A stretch of DNA of 64,000 nt from Leucobacter viscericola (GCF_011299575.1 NZ_CP049863.1:2976001-3040000); one strand, 5' to 3'. Counted from the stretch's first letter, positions 8,936 to 18,950 are shown. A program made the numbers and translations. Notes: a model not told the origin generated them from the letters alone.

Positions 8936-9412
8936 CACTGTGAGGTCGGTGGCTCGCCAGCGCTGATGCAGGAACTCTAGCCGAATCGCAACCGCGGTTG
9001 ATCGAGCCTCCGTCTGCACGACCACCGTTGCCTCAGCAACGCGGTTCGATAGCTGACTCAGGTGGACTTTGCCCGGGATCGGAACCAGCCGGCGATCGTC
9101 GCGGTACAGCGAACGCCGCTCGGTCCAGGCCGCACGGCGTGAGGTGAGTTGTTCAACGACGCCCCGGGTGATCCAGGCTCCCAGTTGAGCAATTGTGCGA
9201 GAACCGTCGAGCGCCTCGTACCCGTAGATGGCGAGCTTTTGGACCATGCGGGAGTCGGGTGGCGGGATGTCACCAGAAACCGACGGCTCATGATCTCTGG
9301 CGCTCTTCAAGCTGGGTAGAGCGTGTAGGTGGCGCCCGGAACTGCGCGCTTCTGTTCTGAGCTCGGGGATAGGTTTGAGCGCGAGTGATCCCCTCGTAAC
9401 GTGCACTGACAT
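8930..9412 (-). CDS. Rv3235-like conserved actinobacterial protein
   Basis: The 160-residue protein (ATG at 9412) has a disordered N terminus and a conserved C-terminal domain with LAIYGYEALDGSRTIAQLGAWI and [10 protein letters not shown], the signature I associate with the Rv3235 family of actinobacteria. The function is unknown; a role near the Sec/cell-envelope genes has been suggested only by gene neighbourhood. Its 3' end overlaps the rlmB 3' end by six bases (convergent), and it is divergent from the PdtaS-type kinase. Confidence 0.75.
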   Translation of the reverse strand: MSVHVTRGSLALKPIPELRTEARSSGRHLHALPSLKSARDHEPSVSGDIPPPDSRMVQKLAIYGYEALDGSRTIAQLGAWITRGVVEQLTSRRAAWTERRSLYRDDRRLVPIPGKVHLSQLSNRVAEATVVVQTEARSTAVAIRLEFLHQRWRATDLTVL

Positions 9413-9607
9413 AACAGAACCTTTCTTGCTTTTCTGTGACCCCAAGTGATTGATGGTTTGTTCTTTTTGTGAATAACCTGTGAAGATTAACCATAAAACG
9501 TTTGCCCTGATGGTCGTCAAGATCGCCTGTGCATAGGTCATTTATGCCGTGTCTGAAGAGTGCAAATTGGAGGCTCATCGCCCTCGCGAGTGCCCTAGGC
9601 TTAACTC

Positions 9608-11119
9608 GTGGCAACTTTGAGGAATCTTGCGGAAAAGTACTCGTCTCTCAGTGAAGAGGAGATCGAGTGGCTTGAGCTGCTCAACCTCGATTGGCAATTG
9701 CTTGCAGACCTTGCGCTCAGCGATGTGGTGCTCTGGGTGCCCACCTCAGACGATGGGTACCTTGCGGTCGCTCACAGCCGCCCGGCAGGGTCCGTGACGC
9801 TGTTTTATCGCGACGTTATTGGTGATTTTCTCCGCGCTGACTGGCGTTCGCTCGTCGATGAGGCGATGGAAACCGAACAGCCAGCCGTCTCGACCTCTCC
9901 TGCTTGGTATGAGGAAAACCCCATGCGGCTTGCCGCGTACTCGGTGAACCGGCGAGATAGTTCAGGGCAAACGCTGGGCCCCTTCGCCGTGATCACGGTG
10001 CACACCAGCGTTGCCGACACCCAAAAGGCCTCTCGAATTGCCGCGGCGTTTCGTGAGGTGTCTGAAGACCTGTTTGGCATGGTTCAGCACGGCGAGTTCC
10101 CGGTCCCCGGAAATACCCGGGGTGGCGAGCAGGGATCCCCGCGTGCCTCCGACGGACTTGTGCGGATCAACCTGGATGGGATCGCAACCTTCGCCAGCCC
10201 GAACACCCAGACCACGTTTTACACAATTGGGTTCCGCGACGAAATCGAGGGCGAGGACTTCTCGGAGGTCATTGCAAATGTGGTGAAGGGGCAGTTCGAC
10301 ACAAACGAATCCCTGCCGCTGATCGCACAGGCGAAAATTGCAAAGCGCGTGGAGATTGAGGCGGGTGGTCGAATCATCACCCTGCGGTCGATCCCCGTAA
10401 CTCGCGATGGCCAACGGGTCGGTGGTGTTGTGCTCACGCGCGATATCACGGAGCTGAGGCAGCAGGCCCAAGAGCTCGTCACTAAAGACGCCACTATTCG
10501 CGAGATTCACCACCGCGTCAAGAACAATCTGCAGACCGTTGCGTCGCTCTTGCGCGTACAGGCTCGCCGCGCGCGCAGCGAGGAAGCCAAACAGGTGCTT
10601 GGGCAGGCGATGCGCCGTGTCGCTGCGATCGCGGTCGTGCACGACACCCTTTCGACCGGACTCTCACAGATCGTCGACTTTGACGTTGTGTTTGACCGAG
10701 TGCTGGGCCTCGCGGCCGAGGTTGCAAGCTTGCACGGCACCACGGTTCACCCGCGCAAGGAGGGCAAGTTCGGTGAGCTGCCCTCTGAGTACGCGACACC
10801 GCTTGCGCTTGCGCTCACTGAGATCGTAACCAACGCTGTGGAGCACGGCCTTGCGGGGCGCGAGGGTGAAGTGATCATTAACGCAAACCGCAGTGACGAG
10901 CGTCTCGCTGTTGAAGTTATTGACAACGGCACGGGGCTTCCCGGCGGCACCGTTGGTGACGGACTGGGCACTCAGATCGTGCGCACCCTCATCGAGGGGG
11001 AGCTCGGCGGCTCGATCACCTGGGGGCCCGACGCGGGCGGTGGGACCCGGGTGGCGATCCAAGTGCCGCTGCACTGGATCTCCACCCAGACCCGCGAGAT
11101 GCCGCGCGTAAAGGTCTAG
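9608..11119 (+). CDS. pdtaS: Sensor histidine kinase, PdtaS type
   Basis: The 503-residue cytosolic kinase has an N-terminal GAF-like sensory domain (residues about 1-160), a PAS domain (about 175-290), and an HWE/HisKA_2 transmitter with EIHHRVKNNLQTVASLLRVQ near residue 300. The HATPase part has TEIVTNAVEHGL, DNGTGLPGG and GLGTQIVRTL. It resembles mycobacterial PdtaS, whose partner PdtaR is an ANTAR-type RNA-binding antiterminator; no PdtaR gene is seen here. The start GTG at 9608 gives MATLRNLAEKYSSLSEEE. Confidence 0.9.
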   Translation: MATLRNLAEKYSSLSEEEIEWLELLNLDWQLLADLALSDVVLWVPTSDDGYLAVAHSRPAGSVTLFYRDVIGDFLRADWRSLVDEAMETEQPAVSTSPAWYEENPMRLAAYSVNRRDSSGQTLGPFAVITVHTSVADTQKASRIAAAFREVSEDLFGMVQHGEFPVPGNTRGGEQGSPRASDGLVRINLDGIATFASPNTQTTFYTIGFRDEIEGEDFSEVIANVVKGQFDTNESLPLIAQAKIAKRVEIEAGGRIITLRSIPVTRDGQRVGGVVLTRDITELRQQAQELVTKDATIREIHHRVKNNLQTVASLLRVQARRARSEEAKQVLGQAMRRVAAIAVVHDTLSTGLSQIVDFDVVFDRVLGLAAEVASLHGTTVHPRKEGKFGELPSEYATPLALALTEIVTNAVEHGLAGREGEVIINANRSDERLAVEVIDNGTGLPGGTVGDGLGTQIVRTLIEGELGGSITWGPDAGGGTRVAIQVPLHWISTQTREMPRVKV

Positions 11120-11460
11120 CGACGGCGGTTTCGGAGTAGCACCGCGGTGCCAACCCCGAGCAGCAGCAGGCCGAGCCCGATGACGGTTGCGGTGATCCAC
11201 GTTGTTGCATCGGGTAGCCCCGGGTAGAGCGTGCGCTGCGCCACGTATCCGCAGAAGGCGAGGATCAACGCGCCCCAGACAATGGGACCTGTTCGGGGCC
11301 TCGGCTGTTGCACAGCTGTCTTCTTGTGGGGCTCAGAAATGGGCGGATTGGGTGCCGTGGGCGAGGGGTAGGTCTGGTTCTGCCCCAGCGGTTCGGTGGG
11401 TGCCGTAGGCGTGGGTTCTTGATCCGGAACCTGGTTCGCCGGTTGTGGCTCGGTGTTCAC
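11116..11460 (-). CDS. Small membrane protein of the PspC locus
   Basis: The 114-residue protein has a Pro/Gln/Thr-rich cytoplasmic N terminus (about 55 residues) and two hydrophobic segments (PIVWGALILAFCGYVAQR and TWITATVIGLGLLLLGVGTA), ending in an Arg-rich tail. Its ATG overlaps the stop of the upstream pspC-like gene by four bases, so the two are translationally coupled. I know no functional assignment. It converges on the PdtaS kinase. Confidence 0.8.
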   Translation of the reverse strand: MNTEPQPANQVPDQEPTPTAPTEPLGQNQTYPSPTAPNPPISEPHKKTAVQQPRPRTGPIVWGALILAFCGYVAQRTLYPGLPDATTWITATVIGLGLLLLGVGTAVLLRNRRR

Positions 11461-13244
11461 TGTGCTGCCTCCAGCTCTAGGTCTTTGATGTCTTGTTTGA
11501 GCTGAGTACGCTCTGCCTCGAGCCTGTTGCGGTTTGTGCTGCTGAGCCCAGGCTCATCAAGCTGCCACTCGACGGTAGCGAGCTTGTCTTCAAGCTGCTC
11601 AATTTTTTCAGAGGTGCGCTGGCTTGGTTTTTCTGTGGCTCGAGGCACCGTTGGTTCGATCTTGGAGACGGTGGTCCCGCTCGGATCCACAACCTTCACG
11701 TTACCGGCGAGCAGGTACACGGTGACCTTCATAACTGGGGCGGAACTGCCCCCGTTCGAGTTGAAGTTTGCCGTGATGGTTTTGCCGAGAAAGGGGCCGG
11801 CGGCATTGAGTTTCGTGTCGCCCTGCTGCTCCGTGATGTTCCCCGCGAGCACCCTGACATCCACGGACGTGGGGCGGTCCTGCGGAAGTGTGACCGTCGA
11901 GTTTCCGGCGAGCTGCCAGATCACAAACTCGTCCTTTTTGTCTGACGCGGACCGAGTATCTTTGGCGTCATCGAGGTGGCTCAGGTCTAGTCGTGTGCTG
12001 CCCGCGATCAGAACGGCTCCTGGAGAGGCCGTACCGTCGAGGTCCATCGTGCCGAACGGCTGGAACTGGGTGCCCCACGGGAGGATCGACGTGAAGATCA
12101 ACGTCACAACGCCACAGGCGGACAGAAACCCGATCCACCCGGTATTGCGGCCTCGAATTCCCGCAATGATCAGTGAAACCGCGAGCACTGCGAGAGCAGC
12201 GACTAGCGCCGCGACAGCTGTGCTGCCGGGGATCGCCATTACGCCACCAATGCTGTTCGCCCAGAGTGCGGTGATGCCTCCGGCGAGCAACGCGAGCGCG
12301 AGGGTGATCGTGATGTGCGCTGCTCCGAGTTTTCGGGCCTCGTGCTGTTCCGCGTAGCGCGCACTCCAGTCGTCCGCGCGCTTGCCCAGATCCTGCCCCC
12401 AGGCGTCGGCTTTTTTGCCGAAGTCTTGGCCCCAGGCGTCGGCCTTTTTGCCGAAGTCGTCGCCCCAGTTGCGCGCTTGCTCACCGAACGGTGCGGATGA
12501 TCCTGCCGTCCACGCGGAGCCGCGTCCAGCTGAGTCTGCTGTCCACTGCTGCTGTGCGCTGTTAGCGGTTGCTTCAGCGGTGTCCGGTTGCTCCGTGGTG
12601 GGAGGGGCGTCAGAAGGAACTGATCCTGATCCCGCTGGTGCTGCGGAGGCACCGGGCGCTTCAGCTGCGTTTTCAGCGTTACCGGAGTGTGAGTACCCCG
12701 CTTGCTGCTTTGCTGCCTGTTCACGAGCGAGATGTTCTGCGCCTCGGGCTCGCATCGTTCGTGAAATCCAGATGGACGCAAACACGATGATGGCGATCCA
12801 GACAATCCAGGTGATCGTGCCAGATAGCCAACCCGGAAGTCCGAACACACCCCAGGGAGCGATGGCCCAACCGAAGGCGCTAGGGGTGAACAGATTGAGC
12901 AGTGCTGGAATGGCCATCAGGGCCACCGCAACTACTGCGACGATCGTCCACCCCTCTGCTCGCCCCCGGAACAGATCCTCCAGACGGATCCGACCGGTGA
13001 AATCTGGCAATAGCAGCCAGCCGGCGAGGTAAAGAAGAACTCCCGGACCGCCAAGCAGCGCGAGAACGACGAAGATGCCGCGAACGATCAGCGGATCGAT
13101 TCCCGCCTTTGCCGCGATGCCCCCGGCGACACCGGCGAACCAGCGATCAGAGCCGCGGGTAATGCCCAATCCGCGAATCCAAGCGAAGAAACCGCCTGTG
13201 GGTGGAGGGGGAGACTGGGGAGCTGGGTCGGGAGTTGTATTCAT
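11457..13244 (-). CDS. PspC domain membrane protein with LiaF-like C-terminal region
   Basis: Residues about 22-75 form a PspC domain (RGSDRWFAGVAGGIAAKAGIDPLIVRGIFVVLALLGGPG), and several membrane segments follow. The central cytoplasmic stretch contains three or four tandem 11-residue repeats of the form WGQDFGKKADA. More membrane helices lead to a beta-rich toast-rack/LiaF-like domain (GAVLIAGSTRLDLS ... VYLLAGNVKVVDPSG) and a C-terminal coiled coil (EKIEQLEDKLATVEWQLDE). It is divergent from a PspC-containing kinase and LuxR regulator, suggesting an envelope-stress sensory complex. Confidence 0.85.
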   Translation of the reverse strand: MNTTPDPAPQSPPPPTGGFFAWIRGLGITRGSDRWFAGVAGGIAAKAGIDPLIVRGIFVVLALLGGPGVLLYLAGWLLLPDFTGRIRLEDLFRGRAEGWTIVAVVAVALMAIPALLNLFTPSAFGWAIAPWGVFGLPGWLSGTITWIVWIAIIVFASIWISRTMRARGAEHLAREQAAKQQAGYSHSGNAENAAEAPGASAAPAGSGSVPSDAPPTTEQPDTAEATANSAQQQWTADSAGRGSAWTAGSSAPFGEQARNWGDDFGKKADAWGQDFGKKADAWGQDLGKRADDWSARYAEQHEARKLGAAHITITLALALLAGGITALWANSIGGVMAIPGSTAVAALVAALAVLAVSLIIAGIRGRNTGWIGFLSACGVVTLIFTSILPWGTQFQPFGTMDLDGTASPGAVLIAGSTRLDLSHLDDAKDTRSASDKKDEFVIWQLAGNSTVTLPQDRPTSVDVRVLAGNITEQQGDTKLNAAGPFLGKTITANFNSNGGSSAPVMKVTVYLLAGNVKVVDPSGTTVSKIEPTVPRATEKPSQRTSEKIEQLEDKLATVEWQLDEPGLSSTNRNRLEAERTQLKQDIKDLELEAAQ

Positions 13245-13357
13245 GTTTCAAGTCTGTCGAGTCGGCAAGCCCGTGACCATCAGGGTTCACCCTGATTCGA
13301 CCCTGACTCTTGCGTCTCGCACCCCTGAATGTCGGGGGTAGGTGCTTGGATAGAAGC

Positions 13358-14755
13358 ATGGCCACAGTTCCCCTCACCCGTTCGCGCGATGACCGCGTTG
13401 TTGCGGGAGTGTGTAGCGGGCTCGCGACGCACTTGAGTTTGCCCGTGATGGCGGTGCGTATTGGAATGCTCGTGCTCGCACTCTTCGGGGGAGCTGGTGC
13501 CCTGCTCTATCTCTGGCTGTGGATCACCGTGCCTGCACAGGGGGAGACCGACGGAATCGTGCCGCTGCGTAGAGCGCTGACGAGGCCCGCGGAGCACCAG
13601 AGTGCTGAGACCACACAAGGTTCGTCTCCGACGCTGCCACCGCTGCTTGCGGGGAAGGCGGCGTTCTCCGGATCGGACGGTGAGCCGCAGGGCGCGCCAG
13701 CATCGGAGGGTGCTGCTCCCTCGCGATCACGGTGGCCTATCGCAGAACTGCTGCTTGGTGCCTGCCTGCTTGTAGCAGGCGTGGGTCTTGTGCTCTCTCA
13801 GCTGGGAGTGCAGATCAATCTTGAACTCATCCTGCCCGCCATGGCGGTGCTGGTGGGGGTCGGGCTGACCTGGTGGCAAATTGCAGATCGGGATCGGCCA
13901 GACCGTAATCAGGTGCCGCGTGTGATGGGCGCATTGGCGCTTGTCGCTGTCGGGGTGCTGATGTTTTTTGTGACCGCTCGAGAGCCTAGTGTGTGGACCG
14001 TCGTCGCAGCGGCAGTGGCCGTTTTGGCGGGAGTCGCCCTCGCAATTGCTCCCTGGGTGCTTCGGGTGAACCGCGAGCTCATGGCTGAGCGTGCCGCGCG
14101 CGCGCGGGAGAGCGAGAGGGCGGAGATCGCTGCACACCTGCACGATTCCGTGCTGCAGACGCTCGCTCTGATTCAACAGCGCTCAGAGCCCGGCAGCGAA
14201 GTTTCCCGGCTCGCGCGCAGACAAGAGCGTGAGCTACGAGAGTGGCTGTTCCGCACCGCAGACGGTGCTCCCGCGGAGCAGCTCGAGGCCGTCGACGCTG
14301 AGCTGCGTGGCCATGCGGCGGCGCTGGAAAACGAGCACGCCGTTCGCTTTGAGATCGTCGCCGTCGGGGTGGGCGACGGGGTCGTCGCCCCCGCGCCGCT
14401 TGTTGCTGCGGCGCGCGAAGCGATGTTGAACGCTGCGCGGCATGCCGGTGGTGATGTCACCGTGTACCTTGAGGTGACTCCGGATCGCCTGACAATTGAC
14501 GTGACCGACCGCGGGCCGGGCATGGACGTCGAAGCGCTGCCCGAGGGGCGCATGGGGGTGCGGGAATCGATTCTTGGGCGCATGGAACGTGCCGGCGGAA
14601 CCGCGAAGATTGTTCCGGGGCCCGGCGGGAATGGAACCGCCGTGCGGCTATCGCTACCGCGGGACCAGGAGTTGGCTGCGGGGCAACCAACCGAAACACA
14701 GACAACCACGTCGTCTCACACCGCGACCGCTACCGAGGGGGAAACTCATGAGTGA
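13358..14755 (+). CDS. PspC domain-containing sensor histidine kinase (LiaS/DesK type)
   Basis: The start ATG at 13358 gives an N-terminal PspC domain (PLTRSRDDRVVAGVCSGLATHL) with a membrane segment, then several membrane helices (residues about 120-245), a HisKA_3 motif AHLHDSVLQTLALIQQRS with the phospho-acceptor His near residue 262, and an HATPase domain (AREAMLNAARHAGG, DRGPGMD, MGVRESILGRM). PspC-fused kinases paired with a LuxR regulator are common in actinobacteria and are presumed to respond to envelope stress. The stop overlaps the regulator's ATG by eight bases. Confidence 0.92.
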   Translation: MATVPLTRSRDDRVVAGVCSGLATHLSLPVMAVRIGMLVLALFGGAGALLYLWLWITVPAQGETDGIVPLRRALTRPAEHQSAETTQGSSPTLPPLLAGKAAFSGSDGEPQGAPASEGAAPSRSRWPIAELLLGACLLVAGVGLVLSQLGVQINLELILPAMAVLVGVGLTWWQIADRDRPDRNQVPRVMGALALVAVGVLMFFVTAREPSVWTVVAAAVAVLAGVALAIAPWVLRVNRELMAERAARARESERAEIAAHLHDSVLQTLALIQQRSEPGSEVSRLARRQERELREWLFRTADGAPAEQLEAVDAELRGHAAALENEHAVRFEIVAVGVGDGVVAPAPLVAAAREAMLNAARHAGGDVTVYLEVTPDRLTIDVTDRGPGMDVEALPEGRMGVRESILGRMERAGGTAKIVPGPGGNGTAVRLSLPRDQELAAGQPTETQTTTSSHTATATEGETHE

Positions 14756-15455
14756 ACCAGATCGTTCCCGGACGAGCGGCGCTGCTGGCGAAGAGTCGAG
14801 ACCTATTCGAGTGGTGATTGTTGACGATCACCAGATCTTTCGAACCGGGCTGCGGACCGAACTCGGCGCGGAGCTCGACGTCGTCGGTGAAGCAGCGACC
14901 GTCGACGAGGCGGTTGCTGTGATCCCGAATTTGAAGCCAGACGTCGTTCTGCTCGATGTTCACCTTCCCGGTGGCAAAGGCGGTGGCGGAGCCGAAGTCT
15001 TACGCGCAGTTGCTGAGCGGCCAGACGCGAAGGCGACGCAGTTTCTGGCGCTGAGCGTCTCCGATGCGGCTGATGACGTGGTGAGTGTCATCCGCGCGGG
15101 CGCGCGCGGATACCTCACGAAGACTTCCTCGGGGCAAGAAGTCACTGCTGCGGTCTTGCGGGTTCACGGCGGCGACGCGGTGTTTTCGCCGCGTCTCGCG
15201 GGGTTCGTTCTTGACGCGTTTGGTGCGGGTACCGGTGAGACAGCAGACGCCGATGACGAACTCGACCGTTTGTCGACTCGCGAGCAAGAGGTGATGCGCA
15301 TGATCGCGCGCGGCTACGCTTACAAAGAGGTCGCGGCCGAGCTGTTTCTCTCAGTCAAAACCGTTGAGACCCACGTTTCGAACGTACTGCGCAAACTCCA
15401 GCTCTCTAACCGCCACGAGCTGACCGCCTGGGCCCTGAGCCGACGCCTGCTTTAG
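14748..15455 (+). CDS. LuxR/NarL-family response regulator
   Basis: The 235-residue protein has a receiver domain (VVIVDDHQIFRTGL, Asp near residue 70 in VVLLDVHLPGG, Lys in YLTKTSSG) and a C-terminal LuxR-type helix-turn-helix (LSTREQEVMRMIARGYAYKE ... KTVETHVSNVLRKL). It is the cognate partner of the PspC kinase because the genes overlap. Likely targets are the divergent pspC-like genes, which I infer from the arrangement only. Confidence 0.94.
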   Translation: MSEPDRSRTSGAAGEESRPIRVVIVDDHQIFRTGLRTELGAELDVVGEAATVDEAVAVIPNLKPDVVLLDVHLPGGKGGGGAEVLRAVAERPDAKATQFLALSVSDAADDVVSVIRAGARGYLTKTSSGQEVTAAVLRVHGGDAVFSPRLAGFVLDAFGAGTGETADADDELDRLSTREQEVMRMIARGYAYKEVAAELFLSVKTVETHVSNVLRKLQLSNRHELTAWALSRRLL

Positions 15456-15464
15456 GGGGAGGGC

Positions 15465-16955
15465 CTAGTCCCAGCCGGGCAGCCACATGTGGGCCTGCCA
15501 GAACCAGTCCGCAACCGGCATGCCCGACCACACCGGAAAGAACAGGATCGCGAGAACCAGGGCCGCTGCCACAAACATGGCCACCGCCATTCTGCGTCCC
15601 CGCACGGCTTCCCGGTCAAGTGACAATCGCAGCCCGGGAACACGTGCGGGAGCATTTCCGATAGGGATCCCGCACAGCATTCCCAGCACGAGTGCCAGCG
15701 CAATCGCTGAGAACGGTGTGAGCGTCACCGCGTAGAACTGAAACACGGCAGAGCGCGACAGCGTGAGTACCCAGGGCAGCCACCCTGAAAGATAGCCGAG
15801 CAGCACGAAACTGCTTGCGGTTGCGAGCGAAGTGACAAGGCGCTGGCTCGGGTGCGACGCAAATGACCGCAGCACAAGCCACAGCAGCACGAGGAGCGCC
15901 GCGACCCCACCCCAGGTGACGAGAATATTCGGCAGAGCCGAGATGCCGGCCGTGCAGCCTCCGGCGCAACCCTTGTCCCAGTTCAGCTCATACATGGCTG
16001 TCGGTCGCAAAGCGAGCGGCCACGTCAGGGCGTCGGCCTGATACGGGTGCGGGGCGGTGAGCGTGCTGTGCCACTTGAACATGTCGAGGTGGTACTGGAT
16101 CAGGCTCGTGAGCCAGAACTCTCCGGGTTTGCGTCCCCAACCGCCCGTGGTGAAAATCCAACCGCTCCAACTGGCGAGGTACGCAAAGAGCGCGGCGGGC
16201 AGTGCGGTAGCTGCGGTAAGACCGGCGCGCAGCACTGAGATGACCCAGGATCGTCCGAACCTTCGCAGCAGCATCAGATCTCTGACCGCGGTGAACACCA
16301 TAAAAAACGCGAGCGGGTACAGCCCAGACCACTTAATCGCGGCGGCGGCTCCAAAAGTGAGACCCGCGGCGAGCAGCCAGGGGCGAAACCAGCGCGGTGG
16401 TCTTTTTACTATTGCTTCGACCCTGGCCGTAACACTCAGGTGATCCCGCCACAAGAGGAGCGCACCAAGCGCAATAAACAGCGTCAGAAATCCGTCGAGC
16501 AGAGCCACACGGGTCAAAACGATGTGCACTCCGTCAATTGCCAAAAACAGCCCCGCCAGGCAAGCAATGACCATGCGACGAGAGATCAACCAGGCAAGAC
16601 GCATGGTGATCCCAACCGTCGCGACCCCCGCGAGCGCAAGTGCGCTGCGCCACCCCCACCCGTTGTCAGGGCCAAACAGCAGAATCCCGAGGCCCAAAAT
16701 CCATTTGCCGAGCGGCGGGTGCACCGCGTAAGAGGCAGTGTCGGTAAACCCCAAAGGGTTCGGGAGTGCAGGGTCGTCATTTGGCCAGGTCGTGGGATAC
16801 CCGTGCGCCAGCTGGCTGATGGCATCGCGCACGTAATAGATTTCATCGAACACCAGCGTGCCGGGCTGACCAAGCGCCCAGAACCGCAAGACGGCCGCGA
16901 TCCCGAGCACAAGTAGCGGCGCGATCCAGCGCAGGTGGTGACGAACGGCGAGCAT
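15465..16955 (-). CDS. pmt: Dolichyl-phosphate-mannose--protein mannosyltransferase (PMT, GT39)
   Basis: This polytopic membrane enzyme transfers mannose from polyprenyl-phosphate mannose to Ser/Thr of exported proteins. The first extracytoplasmic loop has the catalytic Asp-Glu motif in [19 protein letters not shown], about ten hydrophobic segments follow, and the length (496 residues) fits actinobacterial PMT. I place the start at 16955 ([15 protein letters not shown]); the frame stays open far into proS antisense, which I regard as a GC-rich shadow. It is divergent from proS. Confidence 0.93.
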   Translation of the reverse strand: MLAVRHHLRWIAPLLVLGIAAVLRFWALGQPGTLVFDEIYYVRDAISQLAHGYPTTWPNDDPALPNPLGFTDTASYAVHPPLGKWILGLGILLFGPDNGWGWRSALALAGVATVGITMRLAWLISRRMVIACLAGLFLAIDGVHIVLTRVALLDGFLTLFIALGALLLWRDHLSVTARVEAIVKRPPRWFRPWLLAAGLTFGAAAAIKWSGLYPLAFFMVFTAVRDLMLLRRFGRSWVISVLRAGLTAATALPAALFAYLASWSGWIFTTGGWGRKPGEFWLTSLIQYHLDMFKWHSTLTAPHPYQADALTWPLALRPTAMYELNWDKGCAGGCTAGISALPNILVTWGGVAALLVLLWLVLRSFASHPSQRLVTSLATASSFVLLGYLSGWLPWVLTLSRSAVFQFYAVTLTPFSAIALALVLGMLCGIPIGNAPARVPGLRLSLDREAVRGRRMAVAMFVAAALVLAILFFPVWSGMPVADWFWQAHMWLPGWD

Positions 16956-17015
16956 GAATACAGCATATGGGGCTGGGTGTGTCACAAGCGGCTGAGCGCG
17001 GGCTACGATGGTGGG

Positions 17016-18782
17016 GTGATTACGCGCCTCAGCAACTACTTTCTGAAGACCCTCCGCGAGGATCCCGCCGACGCAGAAGTGATGAGCCACAAGCTCCTCG
17101 TGCGTGCCGGGTACATTCGTCGCCAGGCACCCGGTGTGTTCGGGTGGATGCCGCTCGGCCTCAAGGTCAAGGGCAAGTTGGAACAGATTATCCGCGAGGA
17201 GATGCTGGCCGCTGGTGCGCACGAGGTGCACTTCCCGGGACTGCTGCCGCGCGAACCCTACGAAGCGACTGGGCGCTGGGAAGAGTACGGCGACGCACTG
17301 TTCCGCCTGAAGGATCGGCACGGCGCTGACTACCTGCTCGCACCGACGCACGAGGAAGCCTTCACGCTGATGGTGAAGGACATTGTTACCTCGTACAAGG
17401 ACCTGCCGCTCGCGCTGTTCCAGATTCAGGACAAGTACCGCGACGAAGCCAGGCCACGCGCGGGGCTGCTGCGCGGTCGCGAGTTTACGATGAAGGACGC
17501 GTACACCTTCGACGCGACCGATGCCGGACTCGACGCGGCCTACCAAAAGCAGCGCGACGCTTACGAGCGCATCTTCACGCGACTCGGGCTCGAGTACGTG
17601 ATCGTGTCGGCCGACGCCGGTGCGATGGGAGGATCGCGCAGCGAGGAATTTTTGCTGCCGACCCCGATTGGCGAGGACACGTTTGTGCGCTCGGCCGGTG
17701 GCTACGCCGCGAACGTTGAGGCGTATGTGACCCCCGCGCCCGAGGCTCTGCCGATTGAGGACCAGCCTGCACCCGCGGAACTCGATCCCGCGGTGACCCC
17801 GACCATCGAAACACTGGTCGATCACCTGAACAGCGAGATGCCGCGCGAAGACGGCAGGACTTGGACCGCCGCCGACACCCTGAAGAACATCGTGCTCGCG
17901 GTGACCCCTGTCGGTGGTGAGCGTGAGATTGTGGTCGTGGCGATCCCGGGCGACCGCGACGTCGACATGAAGCGCGCCGAGGTTGCGTTCCCCGGCTGCG
18001 AGGTGGAGCCCGCAACGGCTGCCGATCTCGAAAAGAATCCACTGCTGGTGCGCGGTTACATCGGGCCCGGTATCGCGGGCGCTGCCGTGCTCGGACTCGA
18101 GGGCAGCACAGGGCTGCGCTACCTGCTCGACCCCCGCATCGTTCCCGGCACCTCCTGGGTGACCGGCGCGAACAAGGAGCTCACGCACGTTGCCAACCTG
18201 GTTGCCGGGCGCGACTTTGCCGGTGATGGCACCGCTGACATCGCAAACGTGCGCGATGGGGATCCGGCACCTGACGGATCCGGACCGATCGAGACGGCGC
18301 GCGGCATGGAGATTGGCCACGTGTTCCAGCTCGGACGTAAGTACGCCGAGGCTCTTGGGCTGAAGGTGCTCGACGAAAACGGCAAGCTGGTCACGGTCAC
18401 GATGGGCTCGTACGGGATCGGCGTGACGAGGATCATGGCGATTCTGGCCGAGCTGCACCACGACGATCGTGGCCTGATCTGGCCCGCAGCAGTCGCACCG
18501 TTCAACGTGCACGTGGTTGCGACGGGCAAGGATCCTGTTGTCTACGAGGTTGCGGAGCCGCTCGTTGCCCAGCTTGATGCCGCCGGTATCGAGGTCCTGT
18601 TCGACGACCGCCCGAAGGTGTCACCCGGAGTGAAGTTCGGCGACGCCGAGTTGCTGGGTGTGCCCCGCGTGGTGGTCGTTGGCCGCGATGCAGCCGAGGG
18701 TTTTGTTGAGGTGTGGGATCGCGCGGCCGGCACGAAGGATCGCGTAGCGATTGCTGACGTGCCTGCGCTCCTCGGGGTGTAG
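17016..18782 (+). CDS. proS: Prolyl-tRNA synthetase
   Basis: The GTG at 17016 starts [21 protein letters not shown], the usual bacterial ProS N terminus. Class II motifs 1-3 are present ([46 protein letters not shown]), with an inserted editing-like domain between motifs 2 and 3 (residues about 225-400) and an anticodon-binding domain at the end. The length of 588 residues matches the bacterial-type enzyme. Its upstream region overlaps only the divergent pmt promoter. Confidence 0.97.
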   Translation: MITRLSNYFLKTLREDPADAEVMSHKLLVRAGYIRRQAPGVFGWMPLGLKVKGKLEQIIREEMLAAGAHEVHFPGLLPREPYEATGRWEEYGDALFRLKDRHGADYLLAPTHEEAFTLMVKDIVTSYKDLPLALFQIQDKYRDEARPRAGLLRGREFTMKDAYTFDATDAGLDAAYQKQRDAYERIFTRLGLEYVIVSADAGAMGGSRSEEFLLPTPIGEDTFVRSAGGYAANVEAYVTPAPEALPIEDQPAPAELDPAVTPTIETLVDHLNSEMPREDGRTWTAADTLKNIVLAVTPVGGEREIVVVAIPGDRDVDMKRAEVAFPGCEVEPATAADLEKNPLLVRGYIGPGIAGAAVLGLEGSTGLRYLLDPRIVPGTSWVTGANKELTHVANLVAGRDFAGDGTADIANVRDGDPAPDGSGPIETARGMEIGHVFQLGRKYAEALGLKVLDENGKLVTVTMGSYGIGVTRIMAILAELHHDDRGLIWPAAVAPFNVHVVATGKDPVVYEVAEPLVAQLDAAGIEVLFDDRPKVSPGVKFGDAELLGVPRVVVVGRDAAEGFVEVWDRAAGTKDRVAIADVPALLGV

Positions 18783-18826
18783 GGCCCTAACCCCTTACGC
18801 GCTTAGGCCCTAACCCTCTTACGCCT
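18783..18826 (+). repeat. Short direct repeat GGCCCTAACCC(T)CTTACGC, two copies
   Basis: Two copies of about 18 bases, differing by a single T insertion, lie directly after the proS stop. A related sequence (GGGCCTAACCCTGTGTAATT) follows the ispF stop near 970. Their meaning is unknown. They may be parts of 3'-end hairpins or a species-specific intergenic repeat. Confidence 0.5.
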
Positions 18827-18829
18827 CTA

Positions 18830-18903
18830 CACCCAAAATCGGGGTCAGTTTCTGGTACTAAATCGCAATTTAGTACCAGAAACTGACCCCGAAATGTTGG
18901 GTG
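18830..18903. repeat. Long near-perfect palindrome between convergent proS and copA
   Basis: Two perfectly complementary 25-base arms (18839-18863 and 18868-18892; the left arm begins TCGGGGTCAGTTTCTGG) flank the four-base loop CGCA. A further seven-base outer stem CACCCAA/TTGGGTG closes after a small internal loop, making a 74-base hairpin. There is no T-tract on either side, so it is not a normal intrinsic terminator, although its position between convergent genes allows a termination or mRNA-stabilising role. A mobile REP/MITE-like origin is possible. Confidence 0.9.
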
Positions 18904-18950
18904 CGGGTGTGGGTGTTGGGTGACGGGCGGGGCAGGGTAGGGAGTAACCC

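Noticed and set aside
16956..18512. Very long minus-strand open frame extending the mannosyltransferase N terminus antisense through proS
   Set aside because: It mirrors proS codon structure, lacks homology-like composition, and PMT family proteins start near 16955.
18783..18826. CCCTAACCC runs resembling telomere repeats
   Set aside because: Only two short copies within bacterial intergenic DNA; treated as a local direct repeat.
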